64,000 bases of DNA from an uncultured Muribaculaceae bacterium (GCA_910583525.1 CAJTXL010000015.1:1-64000), one strand, 5' to 3'; counted from the stretch's first letter, positions 1 to 8,968 are shown. Program-made: numbers and translations. The notes: generated by a model from the letters alone, not told the origin.

Positions 1-2
1 GG

Positions 3-125
3 CTTATGTCGAAAGTTTTTTGTTCGCAGTTACACCACTGCAAACATACGAACTGCGTGGCTCCTACCATCAAAGAGTGCAGACGCCGCCGTGATGAATG
101 GCTGGATAGGAAAAAGAACATCTGA
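3..125 (+). CDS. possible 3' end of an unrecognised rightward gene
   Basis: A frame open from the window edge reads 40 codons to a TGA at 123-125 and encodes a basic, Cys/His-containing tail ending in DEWLDRKKNI. A GC-rich hairpin follows it at 150-186, which would suit the end of a rightward transcript. Frame 1 is also open here, so the coding case rests only on the terminator position. I do not recognise the protein, and the fragment is too short for a family call. Confidence 0.25.
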   Translation, partial: LMSKVFCSQLHHCKHTNCVAPTIKECRRRRDEWLDRKKNI

Positions 126-149
126 CAACAACCATACTTGCCAAGTCGT

Positions 150-190
150 AAGGCGGAGCGACCTCGTGATGAAGTCGCCCCGCCTTGATT
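150..190 (+). terminator. strong GC hairpin with short T run
   Basis: AAGGCGG-a-GCGAC at 150-162 pairs with GTCGC-c-CCGCCTT at 174-186, followed by GATTTT. It is likely the terminator of whatever is transcribed rightward into the window, facing the leftward operon's own terminator. Confidence 0.6.
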
Positions 191-193
191 TTC

Positions 194-220
194 AAAAAAT
201 TTCGGCCGCCCAAAGGCGGC
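194..220 (-). terminator. intrinsic terminator of the RiPP/SusCD operon
   Basis: On the minus strand GCCGCC (complement of 215-220), a 4-base loop and GGCGGC (205-210) are followed by a T-rich run opposite 194-199. It starts 16 bases past the susD-like stop codon, so the leftward operon ends here. Confidence 0.8.
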
Positions 221-236
221 ATTGTGAATCGTCCGT

Positions 237-1637
237 TTAACGCGGATTCTGCTCTATTAGCGGATTATTATTTATCACAAATAAAGGAATTGGTAAAACA
301 TAATGATTATCGTCTGGCGTTAATGTGAATGTCTCACCATCTAATGTATGTATTATGGTTTTCCTAAAACGAGGTTCTTTATTGAGTCGTTTTAAGTCAA
401 ACCATCTAATACCCTGTTGGATACATTCTCTTCTTCTCTCATCGAGAATAATAGCCAAGAGTTTGGCGGGATCTCGTTCTGTTACGTCTGAATATGTACC
501 GATTTTATGACGCTTAACGCCTAAATCATTTAGTGCAGACAACGCATCGTCAATTCTATTTAAGCGTGCAAAAGCTTCAGCTCCCGTTAGATATAGCTCG
601 CCAACATTTAGACCTCTATTATTAGGGAAGGTGAAAGCTGTTCTCGGACTATCTCCTTCAGGCTCTTCTCCTGCAAAAATCGGATATGTAGTCACAAAGA
701 TATTCCAACGTAAATCAGTTTCCTTATTAAAGAGTTGAATCAATTCGTCGGAGAGATTATAATCTTGGTCGTCATTAGGCCCATATCCAGACCCTTTATA
801 ACAGATTACATCTTGCACTTCCCATCCGTAGAATGGAAAACCATTTATTCCAAAATCAGGATTAACATCGTCAAGAGCATAGTTATTGAAGTCATATGGT
901 TTAGGACTTATTGCCATTGCTTTTGCTGCGTAGCCGGCACATTCTTCATAGTTTCCCTTATATAGATTTACTCGTGCCAAAAGAGCCAAAACCGCAGTCT
1001 TATTGGGTCTAAATGAATACTCGGGCAATTCTTCACTAAGTAAGTCCTTAGCGATAGATAAATCTTTATTTATCTGATCATAGACTTCTTGAACTGTCGA
1101 TCTTCCAAGTTGCAATTCAGGATCGGCTTCAAGTATAAGAGGCACTCCAGGATCTTTTGATGCAGAGGACGCATCATAATGTTTTGCGTAAAGATTGACC
1201 AAAGAAAAATATGCAAACGCCCTATGAAAGCGAGCAGCGCCCTCCACGTATTCACGGGTGAATTTTGTTCCGTCCGGTGCATCTGCCAAGTTATTTAGAA
1301 TATAGTTGCATATATAGATTACATGGTAGAAGTTATTATAGCAATCATCGTCTTCAGATGAGCTATAAATGAAATCCTCCCAAGTATAACCGTTGATACC
1401 CCATGAAGAATATTTCCAAGATTTATCTTCCGGAATCGTAACATCGTCCGTCATCATCAGAGTGATGAACTGTCCGTAGCTGATGCAGTTGTCATAGTCA
1501 TAGTTATCGAGCATCATTCCGAAATCGTTTACAGTTTTCGGAATAAGTGTTCCTTTGGGTGTCTCATCAAGAAAATCTTGACAAGATGTCAGCCCTAATA
1601 GGGCTATTACCATATATAATATGATGTAGTGTTTCAT
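237..1637 (-). CDS. SusD/RagB-family outer-membrane lipoprotein
   Basis: The 466-residue protein has a lipoprotein signal ending in LLGLTSC, with Cys19 the expected lipidation site, followed by the short N-terminal segment and TPR-like helices typical of SusD/RagB. The C-terminal part has the family pattern around LDERRRECIQQGIRWFDLKR, close to the end. In this family the lipoprotein caps the SusC barrel and binds the ligand before import. It is the last gene of the leftward operon, 12 bases after susC. No glycan-degrading enzyme is nearby, so a peptide ligand (as for RagB) is more likely than a polysaccharide. The ligand is inference; the family call is firm. Confidence 0.92.
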   Translation of the reverse strand: MKHYIILYMVIALLGLTSCQDFLDETPKGTLIPKTVNDFGMMLDNYDYDNCISYGQFITLMMTDDVTIPEDKSWKYSSWGINGYTWEDFIYSSSEDDDCYNNFYHVIYICNYILNNLADAPDGTKFTREYVEGAARFHRAFAYFSLVNLYAKHYDASSASKDPGVPLILEADPELQLGRSTVQEVYDQINKDLSIAKDLLSEELPEYSFRPNKTAVLALLARVNLYKGNYEECAGYAAKAMAISPKPYDFNNYALDDVNPDFGINGFPFYGWEVQDVICYKGSGYGPNDDQDYNLSDELIQLFNKETDLRWNIFVTTYPIFAGEEPEGDSPRTAFTFPNNRGLNVGELYLTGAEAFARLNRIDDALSALNDLGVKRHKIGTYSDVTERDPAKLLAIILDERRRECIQQGIRWFDLKRLNKEPRFRKTIIHTLDGETFTLTPDDNHYVLPIPLFVINNNPLIEQNPR

Positions 1638-1649
1638 TTTTATCTGTTT

Positions 1650-4600
1650 TTAGAAATTCAAATTAAAACCAACTACCAGACGGGGCTGCTTGCCAAAAGT
1701 GCAATAAGTATCATAAACCTCCCCGCTGATAGAAATCTGGTCAGGATCAAGATTGTATTTGTTTTTGGCCCAAAAGCAAAGATTTTCTCCGCCGATACTT
1801 ACACTGCCTCCTTTAATACCTATTTTATTAAGAATCCGTGAGGCGTCATACATGAGTTTTAAGCTCCTGAAATATATAGCATCTCCACTATCTACCATCT
1901 TATCGCTGAACAGCAGGCACTCATCACGATTTCTCGGTGACCATGGACTTTCAGTATATTGGCTGGGAACCCATTTACTATCATTGTTGACACCTTCTAC
2001 CCAACGATATTCCTCTCCAAACCATTCACTATACATACCCGTTGCTGTATTCTTTGGAGCCGGCAGTCTGAGTTTGCTGCCGAAGCGATATGTAATCATA
2101 AAACTTAAAGAGAAGTCACGATAACGCAACAAGCTGGATAGACTACCATACACAGGAGGATTAGTAGAGCCTACATATTCGAGGTCATCCAGACCGAGCG
2201 AATTTAACTCAGAGTAATGATATTTAGTATCATCTTCTTTTCGCATAAATGTAGGATCTCCAAATTCATCAAGTCCTCCATACCTGTGTACGACAATGCT
2301 TCCAATAGGATAGCCTTGCATAGGGTTACCCTTGCAGGCCCCCTTTCTACTGGGAGTATAGTTCATGTCTGTAACCTTGTTTTTATTATACGAAAGGTTC
2401 AGCGTCACATCCCATCTCACAGGTGTATCGGTAAGAATGCGTCCGTGTATTGACCAGTCAAAACCAGTATTGCATACAGTGGCTGAATTTTTGAAGAACT
2501 TGCTCCAGCCAATCGTAGGGTCAACATCTACATCCGCCAAAAGTCCTTTCGATTTTTTGTGATAGAAGTCAAAAGTACCAGACAAACGTCCATTAAATAA
2601 CATATAATCGACACCGACGTTCCAACTATACGTCTTTTCCCAACCAAGCATAGGATTCGCCGGGTTTGTTATCATGATATAATTCAAGTTGGGAATGTTA
2701 TAATCGGAAGAAGCTTGTCCTACAATATCCGGTCCAGTCCGTTTGTCAATGTTCCCGGTTAAGCCATAGGATACTCTCAATGCTAAATTATCAATCAACG
2801 GAGAGTGCAAGAAAGACTCTTTGCTGATATTCCATTTAGTACCAATAGACCACGATGGATTATTTCTAAATTTGCTCGCATTCGTTAGTAAATTAGTCTG
2901 ATCCAGACGAACACTTCCAAATATGTCATATTTGTTAGCATAACTGATATTTGCAGTTCCAAACCACGAAACATATCTTTCAAGTCGTTCAACATATAAA
3001 GTAGAATATTCATCTTCATCAAGAGTTTGTATTCTACCGTTATAACCATACACGCCACTTTGTAAAGAAGCTAAATCCACACTTTGGTACGTCAGAAGCT
3101 CTGGATCAAATCCCCAAAGCCAGTTAGAATACTGATTACCTTCAAGAGAATATATCTCATTACCAACCATTGCGCGATATTCAAAATCGTTGAAGGCATT
3201 ATTGTAAGAAATCATATTCCTAATTGAATAGGACTGAAGATGTGTATCACTAAGGTTTTTAATACCGCCGCTTGTAGGCAAATGATTTGCAACAATGCTT
3301 ACAGGATGACCATCTTCTACTGATACTTCTGTAAAACGATTGGTTAAGTTACGAGTTTTATAATGGTCTTGTGAGAAGAATTGTATTCCCTGAGTGTTGC
3401 CAAACTCATAAGTACCCTGAGAAGAAAGTGTTAACCCGGAAATCGGTTTCCAAACTAATCTTAAAGAGGAAGATAGATTATAATTCTTACTCTGATTATC
3501 ATTCATTCTCATTATTTCCAAGGAATTCTTATGCCAGTCACGCATACCTAAAGCATAGCATTCCTGCGCCCATGTTTCGGATATTCCATTATATTCTTTG
3601 TAATAGGAACCATCATCATTAAGAATCCTCATCCACGGCTCATAGCCTGTCATATCAACTCCATTGTTTTTTGAATTTTGATATGTGCCTCTAAGTCCAA
3701 GGGTAACGGTAAATGTTCGATGTAATCTGAAGTCGTTATTTATAAGCAGGTTAAACTTGTTATATTCATTACCGCGAAGTTGCATCTTGTTTTGATCAAA
3801 ACTGAACGATGCGTAAGTTGAAACACGTTCACTATTTGAGGACAATGAAATATTATGCTGTTGCGTAAATGAACGACGATAAAAATTATCTGTAATCTGT
3901 TTGGCATTATTAAATCTGCCAAGCAGACCTACTTGACTCCATGCTTCATCAAGTGAATATAACCCGTTATCATATAACTGATAAATCTTCTCCAGCTCTG
4001 TAAGACCTCCATATGCGGAAGAACTTATTCCTTGACCGAGAATATTGGCAAAATTAGCACTGACATATTGGTCAGAGGATAACATATGTAAGTCAGACCA
4101 TTTGGGTTTTGCACTTGACGTAACCGTTCCTGAGTAGTTAACATTCACACGCCCACTGCCATTGCCTTTCTTAGTAGTTACCACGATGACACCATTTGCA
4201 GCACGAATGCCCCAAATTGAGGCGGATGCTGCATCTTTAAGGATACTAATCTGTTCTATATCATTTGGATTTAGATTTAGCTCAGAGCTTTCCAACGGGA
4301 ATCCATCTACAACAATAAGGGGTTTTGTATTTGCATTTAAGGAGCCTAAACCTCGTATGGTTATATCGTTGTTTTTATCAACGAATAATCCCGGAACGGC
4401 ACCTTCAAGTTTTTCTGTCAAACTTGTCGAGTAAATATTACTCATGTCATCTTGTCCCAAAATTGAGAATGCACCGGTAGCACGTCCTCGTTCTATGGAT
4501 TGAATACCCGTGACCACCACCTCATTGAGCATTTCACTCGATGCGTCCAAAAGAACATTAAGGGTGTTGTCCGACCCTATCTTTACTTTGCTTGGAACAT

Positions 4601-4907
4601 AGCCTACGAAAGAAATAGTGAGTTCCTTTGTTGATGGCGTAATCTTAATGGAATACTTTCCGTCCAAGTCTGTTGTGGTGCCTATGTTGGAATTACGATC
4701 CATAATAGTTGCACCGATGAGTGGTTCTTTTGTCTGTGCATCAAGAACTACTCCGCTAATTATACGAGCCTCAGCTTTCTGCGCTGAGGAACTGCCATCT
4801 CCACTTTGTATAGGCATACTGCTGGCATTTGCATGTAGTACAGAGCATACCACTATTAGAAGTAAAGATATGCAGCAAGCGAATGGTTTAAGAACTGTTG
4901 CTTTCAT
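1650..4907 (-). CDS. SusC/RagA-family TonB-dependent outer-membrane transporter
   Basis: The 1085-residue protein has a signal peptide (about 1-28), a carboxypeptidase-regulatory-like beta-sandwich (about 50-130; GVVLDAQTKEPLIGATI, FVGYVPSK), a plug containing VVVTGIQ and ERGRATGAFSIL, and a long beta-barrel ending in a terminal aromatic residue (VVGFNLNF). The size is normal for the family. RagA-type members import oligopeptides with their SusD partner, using TonB energy. It starts 8 bases after the ABC exporter gene, so exporter and importer are co-transcribed. This suggests that the exported, modified peptide or its cargo is taken back up, or that the pair acts in peptide release; both ideas are inference. 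Confidence 0.93.
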   Translation of the reverse strand: MKATVLKPFACCISLLLIVVCSVLHANASSMPIQSGDGSSSAQKAEARIISGVVLDAQTKEPLIGATIMDRNSNIGTTTDLDGKYSIKITPSTKELTISFVGYVPSKVKIGSDNTLNVLLDASSEMLNEVVVTGIQSIERGRATGAFSILGQDDMSNIYSTSLTEKLEGAVPGLFVDKNNDITIRGLGSLNANTKPLIVVDGFPLESSELNLNPNDIEQISILKDAASASIWGIRAANGVIVVTTKKGNGSGRVNVNYSGTVTSSAKPKWSDLHMLSSDQYVSANFANILGQGISSSAYGGLTELEKIYQLYDNGLYSLDEAWSQVGLLGRFNNAKQITDNFYRRSFTQQHNISLSSNSERVSTYASFSFDQNKMQLRGNEYNKFNLLINNDFRLHRTFTVTLGLRGTYQNSKNNGVDMTGYEPWMRILNDDGSYYKEYNGISETWAQECYALGMRDWHKNSLEIMRMNDNQSKNYNLSSSLRLVWKPISGLTLSSQGTYEFGNTQGIQFFSQDHYKTRNLTNRFTEVSVEDGHPVSIVANHLPTSGGIKNLSDTHLQSYSIRNMISYNNAFNDFEYRAMVGNEIYSLEGNQYSNWLWGFDPELLTYQSVDLASLQSGVYGYNGRIQTLDEDEYSTLYVERLERYVSWFGTANISYANKYDIFGSVRLDQTNLLTNASKFRNNPSWSIGTKWNISKESFLHSPLIDNLALRVSYGLTGNIDKRTGPDIVGQASSDYNIPNLNYIMITNPANPMLGWEKTYSWNVGVDYMLFNGRLSGTFDFYHKKSKGLLADVDVDPTIGWSKFFKNSATVCNTGFDWSIHGRILTDTPVRWDVTLNLSYNKNKVTDMNYTPSRKGACKGNPMQGYPIGSIVVHRYGGLDEFGDPTFMRKEDDTKYHYSELNSLGLDDLEYVGSTNPPVYGSLSSLLRYRDFSLSFMITYRFGSKLRLPAPKNTATGMYSEWFGEEYRWVEGVNNDSKWVPSQYTESPWSPRNRDECLLFSDKMVDSGDAIYFRSLKLMYDASRILNKIGIKGGSVSIGGENLCFWAKNKYNLDPDQISISGEVYDTYCTFGKQPRLVVGFNLNF

Positions 4908-4915
4908 ATCTGTTG

Positions 4916-6568
4916 TTATTTGTTGTTTCTGATTGGTTTGAGTGTTAAAATATTATGAAAATACGATGTATCATTATCTCTATGAGTTATGATTATTATT
5001 GTCTTTCCTTTGCATGTAATGAAAAGTCGTTCAAAAAAGGTTTTCTCTGTTTCTTTATCAAGTGACGAAGTTGGTTCATCAAGTATTATGATTGAGCCTG
5101 ATTTCAATAAACCTCTGGCGATTGAAATTCTCTGTGATTGACCTTCACTTAAAGAAAATCCTCTCTCTCCAATAATTGTATCAAGACCTTCTGGAAGCTG
5201 ATTATAAACAAACTCTCCGGCAGCCACCCATAAAGCATGACGCATTTCTTCTTCAGAGGCATTTGGGTTTCCCAGTTGTAGGTTATAGCGAATACTTCCA
5301 CTGATTATATTATTTCCCTGTGGTACATATATAAAATTACATCGAGTATTCCTACTTACCAATTCATTTTCATCTTGTTCCGTGCTATAAATTTTAATGC
5401 TGCCATTGTCTGGAGTCATCAGGCCTAATAAAAGTTTTACTAATGTACTCTTTCCAACACCTGTTTCTCCCATTATGGCAGTTATAGAACAAGGTTTGAA
5501 ATCCCAACTAAATTGTTCCAAGACCTGTTTATGATTGTTCGGATAGGTAAAACTTACGTTTTCAAGGCAGACGCCAAGTTCTCCCTTCAATATCTTCTTG
5601 CTTTTGCTCTGGTCATCGTATAAATTAAATATCTCTTGAATCCTTTCCGTAGAAGCTAATGCTGAAATAAATGATGGGTATTGATCCTTAAACAAGAAAA
5701 CTGGACGTTGTAGCTGACCTACAAGTTGAAGGAAAACAACAAACGTTCCGTAAGTCATAAGACCATTAGGAATAGAGTAAATACCCCAAATAAATATTGA
5801 TAAATAGCTTATTGCAAATCCCACTTCAGTTATAGAATCTGCACCTACTGTTATTTTGATTTTCTTCAGAAGTGAAGTAATAAATCTATTCTGAATTGTT
5901 TTTGCACTTTCTTGAACAAATTTATGCTGCTCTAATATTGCAATAAGTTCTTTATGTTGAATATGCTCCTGAAGATATTGATTTACTTCACTTCCATGTT
6001 TTCTGACAGTTTTGCTAACAGGGGATAAAATTCGTGTATAATAGTAAGTCGCAAATATTATAGTCGGACCAATTAGTACCAATAGGACAGTTAAACCGGG
6101 TTGCATAGTCATCAAATATACCCATGTAGCAAGCAACTGAACGACTGAATAAAACAGCATGGGCAATGTATAAGATACACCTTCCGCTACGATACCAACA
6201 TCGGAAGACAATCGGTAAATGCTATCACCAGAATGAAGATTTGTGGCAGAATAAACAGAACTATTTGTCAACTTACAAAATAGATTATATTCAAGACAAT
6301 TTTCAAGTCTTACTCGGTTGTTACTTCTTAAATATATTTCACTCTGTTCACATATTATCTGACCGCCCTTAAATCCAATCAAATATAGTATTGCAGAAGC
6401 GAATGAAAAAACTATTTCGTTTGATATGTCGTCCAATAGTTGCTTTGTCGTTTCCACGAATAAAAGTGAAAACATAACGCCAATACAACTAAGGATTATA
6501 GCAACTAAAATCCTCAGTCTAAACCCGTTGGAGTATTGCCATAAATACGTTAAACCTGAAGTTATCAT
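4916..6568 (-). CDS. ABC exporter half-transporter (fused membrane and ATPase domains)
   Basis: This 550-residue protein has an N-terminal transmembrane domain (about 1-310, six predicted helices) and a nucleotide-binding domain (about 330-545). The ATPase shows Walker A GETGVGKST near residue 368, the signature LSEGQSQRIS near 475, Walker B IIILDEPTSSLD near 494 and a switch His in THRD. There is no N-terminal C39 peptidase domain, so leader removal would need a separate protease; the adjacent ClpP-like gene is the obvious candidate. It probably exports the modified peptide across the inner membrane as a homodimer. Its start overlaps the ClpP-like stop by 4 bases, indicating translational coupling. 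Confidence 0.9.
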   Translation of the reverse strand: MITSGLTYLWQYSNGFRLRILVAIILSCIGVMFSLLFVETTKQLLDDISNEIVFSFASAILYLIGFKGGQIICEQSEIYLRSNNRVRLENCLEYNLFCKLTNSSVYSATNLHSGDSIYRLSSDVGIVAEGVSYTLPMLFYSVVQLLATWVYLMTMQPGLTVLLVLIGPTIIFATYYYTRILSPVSKTVRKHGSEVNQYLQEHIQHKELIAILEQHKFVQESAKTIQNRFITSLLKKIKITVGADSITEVGFAISYLSIFIWGIYSIPNGLMTYGTFVVFLQLVGQLQRPVFLFKDQYPSFISALASTERIQEIFNLYDDQSKSKKILKGELGVCLENVSFTYPNNHKQVLEQFSWDFKPCSITAIMGETGVGKSTLVKLLLGLMTPDNGSIKIYSTEQDENELVSRNTRCNFIYVPQGNNIISGSIRYNLQLGNPNASEEEMRHALWVAAGEFVYNQLPEGLDTIIGERGFSLSEGQSQRISIARGLLKSGSIIILDEPTSSLDKETEKTFFERLFITCKGKTIIIITHRDNDTSYFHNILTLKPIRNNK

Positions 6569-7098
6569 TGATCGTTATTCCTACTGAAAATATGCGTTGA
6601 TAAGCCGAGTTTAATGGCTTGTTTTGAAGCTATTATTTCTCCTTTATTCATCAACCTATTCCAATAGGTTGATGATGGTAACGTATTGTCTGATATTATT
6701 TTAACTACACGATTAGTGTTTATTTTTAATTCTTTTGCTTCCCGAATAAGCCTATCAGCATCAAAAATGCCCCTGAGTTTTTTTGTTACTGAATGGACAT
6801 AGAAAGTTGAGGTATAATCACAATATCTTTCATCCCCGGCAAGATATAGAAGTATTGCGGCGGAGTTAACCACTGAGATATTATTGGTTATTACACAACA
6901 ATCTAATTGTTTTAAGAAATTATATAGCTCAATAGCGACATCAATATCTCCCCCTGGTGAAGAAATATTGATCCATATACAGTTTGCGTCTGGTCTTTGC
7001 ATAGAACAGCCTTTCAGTTTATCTATGAATTCCTTAGCAGAACTCGTATTGATTGAATCCAAGAAATCAAGTCTAATCACATCTATTGAGTCCTTCAT
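6565..7098 (-). CDS. ClpP-like serine protease, candidate leader peptidase
   Basis: The 177-residue protein has the ClpP/crotonase-type fold signature INISSPGGDIDVA (residues 44-54). Ser79 in NSAAILLYLAG aligns with the ClpP nucleophile, and His102 in YVHSV aligns with the catalytic His at nearly the right spacing. The catalytic Asp position falls near GEIIASKQA (153-161), where no Asp is present, so activity is uncertain or a Glu may substitute. It lies between a radical SAM gene and the exporter with overlaps on both sides. A role in cutting the precursor leader is inference from context; it is too divergent to be the housekeeping ClpP. Confidence 0.75.
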   Translation of the reverse strand: MKDSIDVIRLDFLDSINTSSAKEFIDKLKGCSMQRPDANCIWINISSPGGDIDVAIELYNFLKQLDCCVITNNISVVNSAAILLYLAGDERYCDYTSTFYVHSVTKKLRGIFDADRLIREAKELKINTNRVVKIISDNTLPSSTYWNRLMNKGEIIASKQAIKLGLSTHIFSRNNDQ

Positions 7099-8170
7099 GC
7101 TCCTTTATGTATTTTATGGCATTTGACAGACTATCCCTTATTTCGCTGTCACTAATATCAATCACGCCATTCATGGCTCTCTGCGTTAATAACACGGCAG
7201 ACCAATAAGCAGCAATTTTGTGAGCATTACAACTCAATCTTTTGTTTGCATTCCTCTTAAAATCTTTATAAAGATGATAATTTAGAGCCATACAATTTAC
7301 ACAGCTCCATCTTATAGGACACATTACACATTCATCATCGCATAAATCATGAGTTACCTTCTTATAATCTTTTATTATAGTTTCTCTTCCTTCTTTTCCT
7401 TGAACTAATGAAGAAAACATATGACAAGGCAAAAGTTCATAATCACAATCGTATGTATGAACAACATCTCTACTCCAACAAGGTCTTTCAACCTTTGTTG
7501 AATCGAAGGAATTATATGCTTGATTGAAATCCATAGATAAAAGTGGCTTAGGGGGAACTAATTTAGTCTCTCTAATATAATACTCGGAAAGTTTCTCAAG
7601 CTGACGTGATAATTCAATACATGCTTTCTCTGTCCACTCAACACCTTGCGCTATTCCACCTATAACACTAAAACCTTTTTCGTGAAGGAATACAACAGAT
7701 TCATATAGTTTATCTACGCTATCTGGAAACACGGTAAATTTTGCGGGGACATCAGGCCAATTTTCCGTAAAAAAGGCCAAGTCAAGATGTTTTACGCCCC
7801 TATTGAAAAGATTGTTTTCTGGCGTTCCATCTACACTAATTCCTAAACCAACAAGTTTGTTATGACTCTTAAACCAACTTTTCATCGACTGTGTTAGTAA
7901 TGTACCGTTAGTTCGTATAAAAACCTGCATTGTTGGTATTTTATCCCAAATCCATTTGCATAAATCAGGTATTATCTCAAAATTAGACAATGGTTCTCCT
8001 CCCAGCAAATCAACACATGTGATTTCTTGCGGCGATGAAGAAAATTCCATAGATAGAATTTCAGTTGCTTCTTTATACGACATCTTGCGAGCATCCTTAA
8101 AATGCTCGTAGCAATATTTACATGATAGATTGCACGAATGGCTGATGAGAAGTAAAACAGATCTGGTCAT
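7073..8170 (-). CDS. radical SAM/SPASM peptide maturase (second in operon)
   Basis: The chosen start at 8170 gives 365 residues and places the iron-sulfur motif CNLSCKYC at 13-20, as usual for this class. Longer in-frame starts would run into the precursor gene and encode an unlikely leader. It has LLGGEPLSNFE (the GGE SAM-binding motif) and a Cys-rich C-terminal region (CWSRD, YDCDYELLPCHMF, CDDECVMCPIRWSC), typical of SPASM auxiliary-cluster domains. It is a paralogue of the enzyme at 9639-10817; both share LG-x-S-x-DGT and an AQGV(E/D)WT block. Such enzymes install thioether or other radical cross-links in peptides. The 3' end overlaps the ClpP-like gene by 26 bases. Confidence 0.88.
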   Translation of the reverse strand: MTRSVLLLISHSCNLSCKYCYEHFKDARKMSYKEATEILSMEFSSSPQEITCVDLLGGEPLSNFEIIPDLCKWIWDKIPTMQVFIRTNGTLLTQSMKSWFKSHNKLVGLGISVDGTPENNLFNRGVKHLDLAFFTENWPDVPAKFTVFPDSVDKLYESVVFLHEKGFSVIGGIAQGVEWTEKACIELSRQLEKLSEYYIRETKLVPPKPLLSMDFNQAYNSFDSTKVERPCWSRDVVHTYDCDYELLPCHMFSSLVQGKEGRETIIKDYKKVTHDLCDDECVMCPIRWSCVNCMALNYHLYKDFKRNANKRLSCNAHKIAAYWSAVLLTQRAMNGVIDISDSEIRDSLSNAIKYIKEHEGLNRCD

Positions 8171-8185
8171 ATTCTGATAATAAAT

Positions 8186-8236
8186 TATGGTGTTGCAACA
8201 GAAAAGAATTAAATCCACAACCATTGCAACACCATA
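8186..8236 (-). promoter_or_regulatory. 13-bp inverted repeat between precursor and maturase genes
   Basis: TATGGTGTTGCAA at 8186-8198 is the exact reverse complement of 8224-8236, with a 25-base spacer. It lies in the 101-base gap between the precursor stop and the radical SAM start. The minus-strand sequence after it is AT-rich but lacks a clean T run. It could therefore act as a partial terminator or an mRNA-stabilising stem that keeps precursor mRNA in excess over enzyme mRNA. The repeat is seen directly; the function is inference. Confidence 0.7.
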
Positions 8237-8271
8237 TTGAGCGGTTTGAGACCAATAAGGTCTGAATGATT

Positions 8272-8454
8272 TTATCGACCGTTGCAGGAACCGCCGCAAG
8301 TTCCACGGCAAGTTCCCTTGCAGGTAGAGTTAGTGTAACATGTGTCACACGTGTTGGTGTTCTGAGACATATGCTCAGCGATGGGGCCGTTCACGCTGCT
8401 GTATTGAGCGAGCTTGGCTTCAAGTGCCTTGAGGGCTTCGAGATTCATTTTCAT
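8272..8454 (-). CDS. RiPP precursor peptide with four C-terminal CXXX repeats
   Basis: The 60-residue peptide has a Leu/Ala-rich, likely helical leader (residues 3-18, with LEALKALEAKLAQ) and a core with Cys at 36, 39, 45, 49, 53 and 57. The last 16 residues are exactly four CXXX units (CKGT, CRGT, CGGS, CNGR) ending at the stop codon. CXXX-repeat peptides paired with two radical SAM maturases are a predicted RiPP type, and both maturases are present here. A perfect AGGAGG lies 7 bases before the ATG (8462-8467), which is unusual for Bacteroidota and suggests strong translation. Product structure and activity are unknown. Confidence 0.87.
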   Translation of the reverse strand: MKMNLEALKALEAKLAQYSSVNGPIAEHMSQNTNTCDTCYTNSTCKGTCRGTCGGSCNGR

Positions 8455-8461
8455 ATGAAAT

Positions 8462-8467
8462 CCTCCT
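8462..8467 (-). promoter_or_regulatory. perfect Shine-Dalgarno site of the precursor gene
   Basis: The minus strand reads AGGAGG, then seven bases, then ATG. It fixes the start at 8454 rather than the next in-frame Met two codons later. Other genes of the operon show no comparable site. Confidence 0.75.
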
Positions 8468-8527
8468 GAATTTAATTGTTAATAATTGATTTATCTGTGT
8501 AGGCGTGAGCCTTTTTTTATTTTCATA

Positions 8528-8944
8528 TTAATAGGTGATGAACTCATCATATTTCCCCGATGAAACATCTCTATAAAATTGTATTAAATTTTGCCGGCTA
8601 TTGACAATAAGACATTGTTCATCCCAAGAATACACAGAATAACCTGAACGATATTTAGTAAAGACATATCTTCCTGAACTTGACGGTAGGTTATATCTTT
8701 GTCCAGACTTTGTGATTCCTATAACCTTCAACCAACTCTGATTTGAAGATTGATAGGGAGTAACAATCAAGGTCGTATAATTCGTTTGTTTAGAAATCTG
8801 ATTTCCATTATAGTCGTAAGAGCCACTATATATAAACCTACCTTTTGGTTGGGCCATAATAGGGAACACTGTACAAACTATTAACGAGATGGTAAGTATT
8901 AACAGTTTTATCAGATGGTTCGAGGGCTTTTGATTATTCTTCAT
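8528..8944 (-). CDS. small secreted protein of unknown function
   Basis: The 138-residue protein has a clear N-terminal signal segment (hydrophobic about 12-28, likely cleavage after FPIMA at residue 31) and a mature part of about 107 residues rich in Tyr, Ser and Asn, with the appearance of a beta-rich domain. I recognise no family. It lies 24 bases after the first zinc-cluster lipoprotein gene and 73 bases before the precursor. Position suggests a periplasmic accessory, immunity or binding role for the peptide, but nothing in the sequence shows this. Confidence 0.75.
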   Translation of the reverse strand: MKNNQKPSNHLIKLLILTISLIVCTVFPIMAQPKGRFIYSGSYDYNGNQISKQTNYTTLIVTPYQSSNQSWLKVIGITKSGQRYNLPSSSGRYVFTKYRSGYSVYSWDEQCLIVNSRQNLIQFYRDVSSGKYDEFITY

Positions 8945-8968
8945 ATTATATTACATATTGTCTTTTTA

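Noticed and set aside
237..4907. Polysaccharide utilisation locus
   Set aside because: SusC and SusD are present, but no glycoside hydrolase, lyase, sulfatase or hybrid regulator is nearby; the operon context is a RiPP system.
8501..8518. Terminator AGGC-gtga-GCCT followed by T7
   Set aside because: The T run is on the plus strand, antisense to the operon, the stem is only 4 bp, and no rightward gene precedes it.
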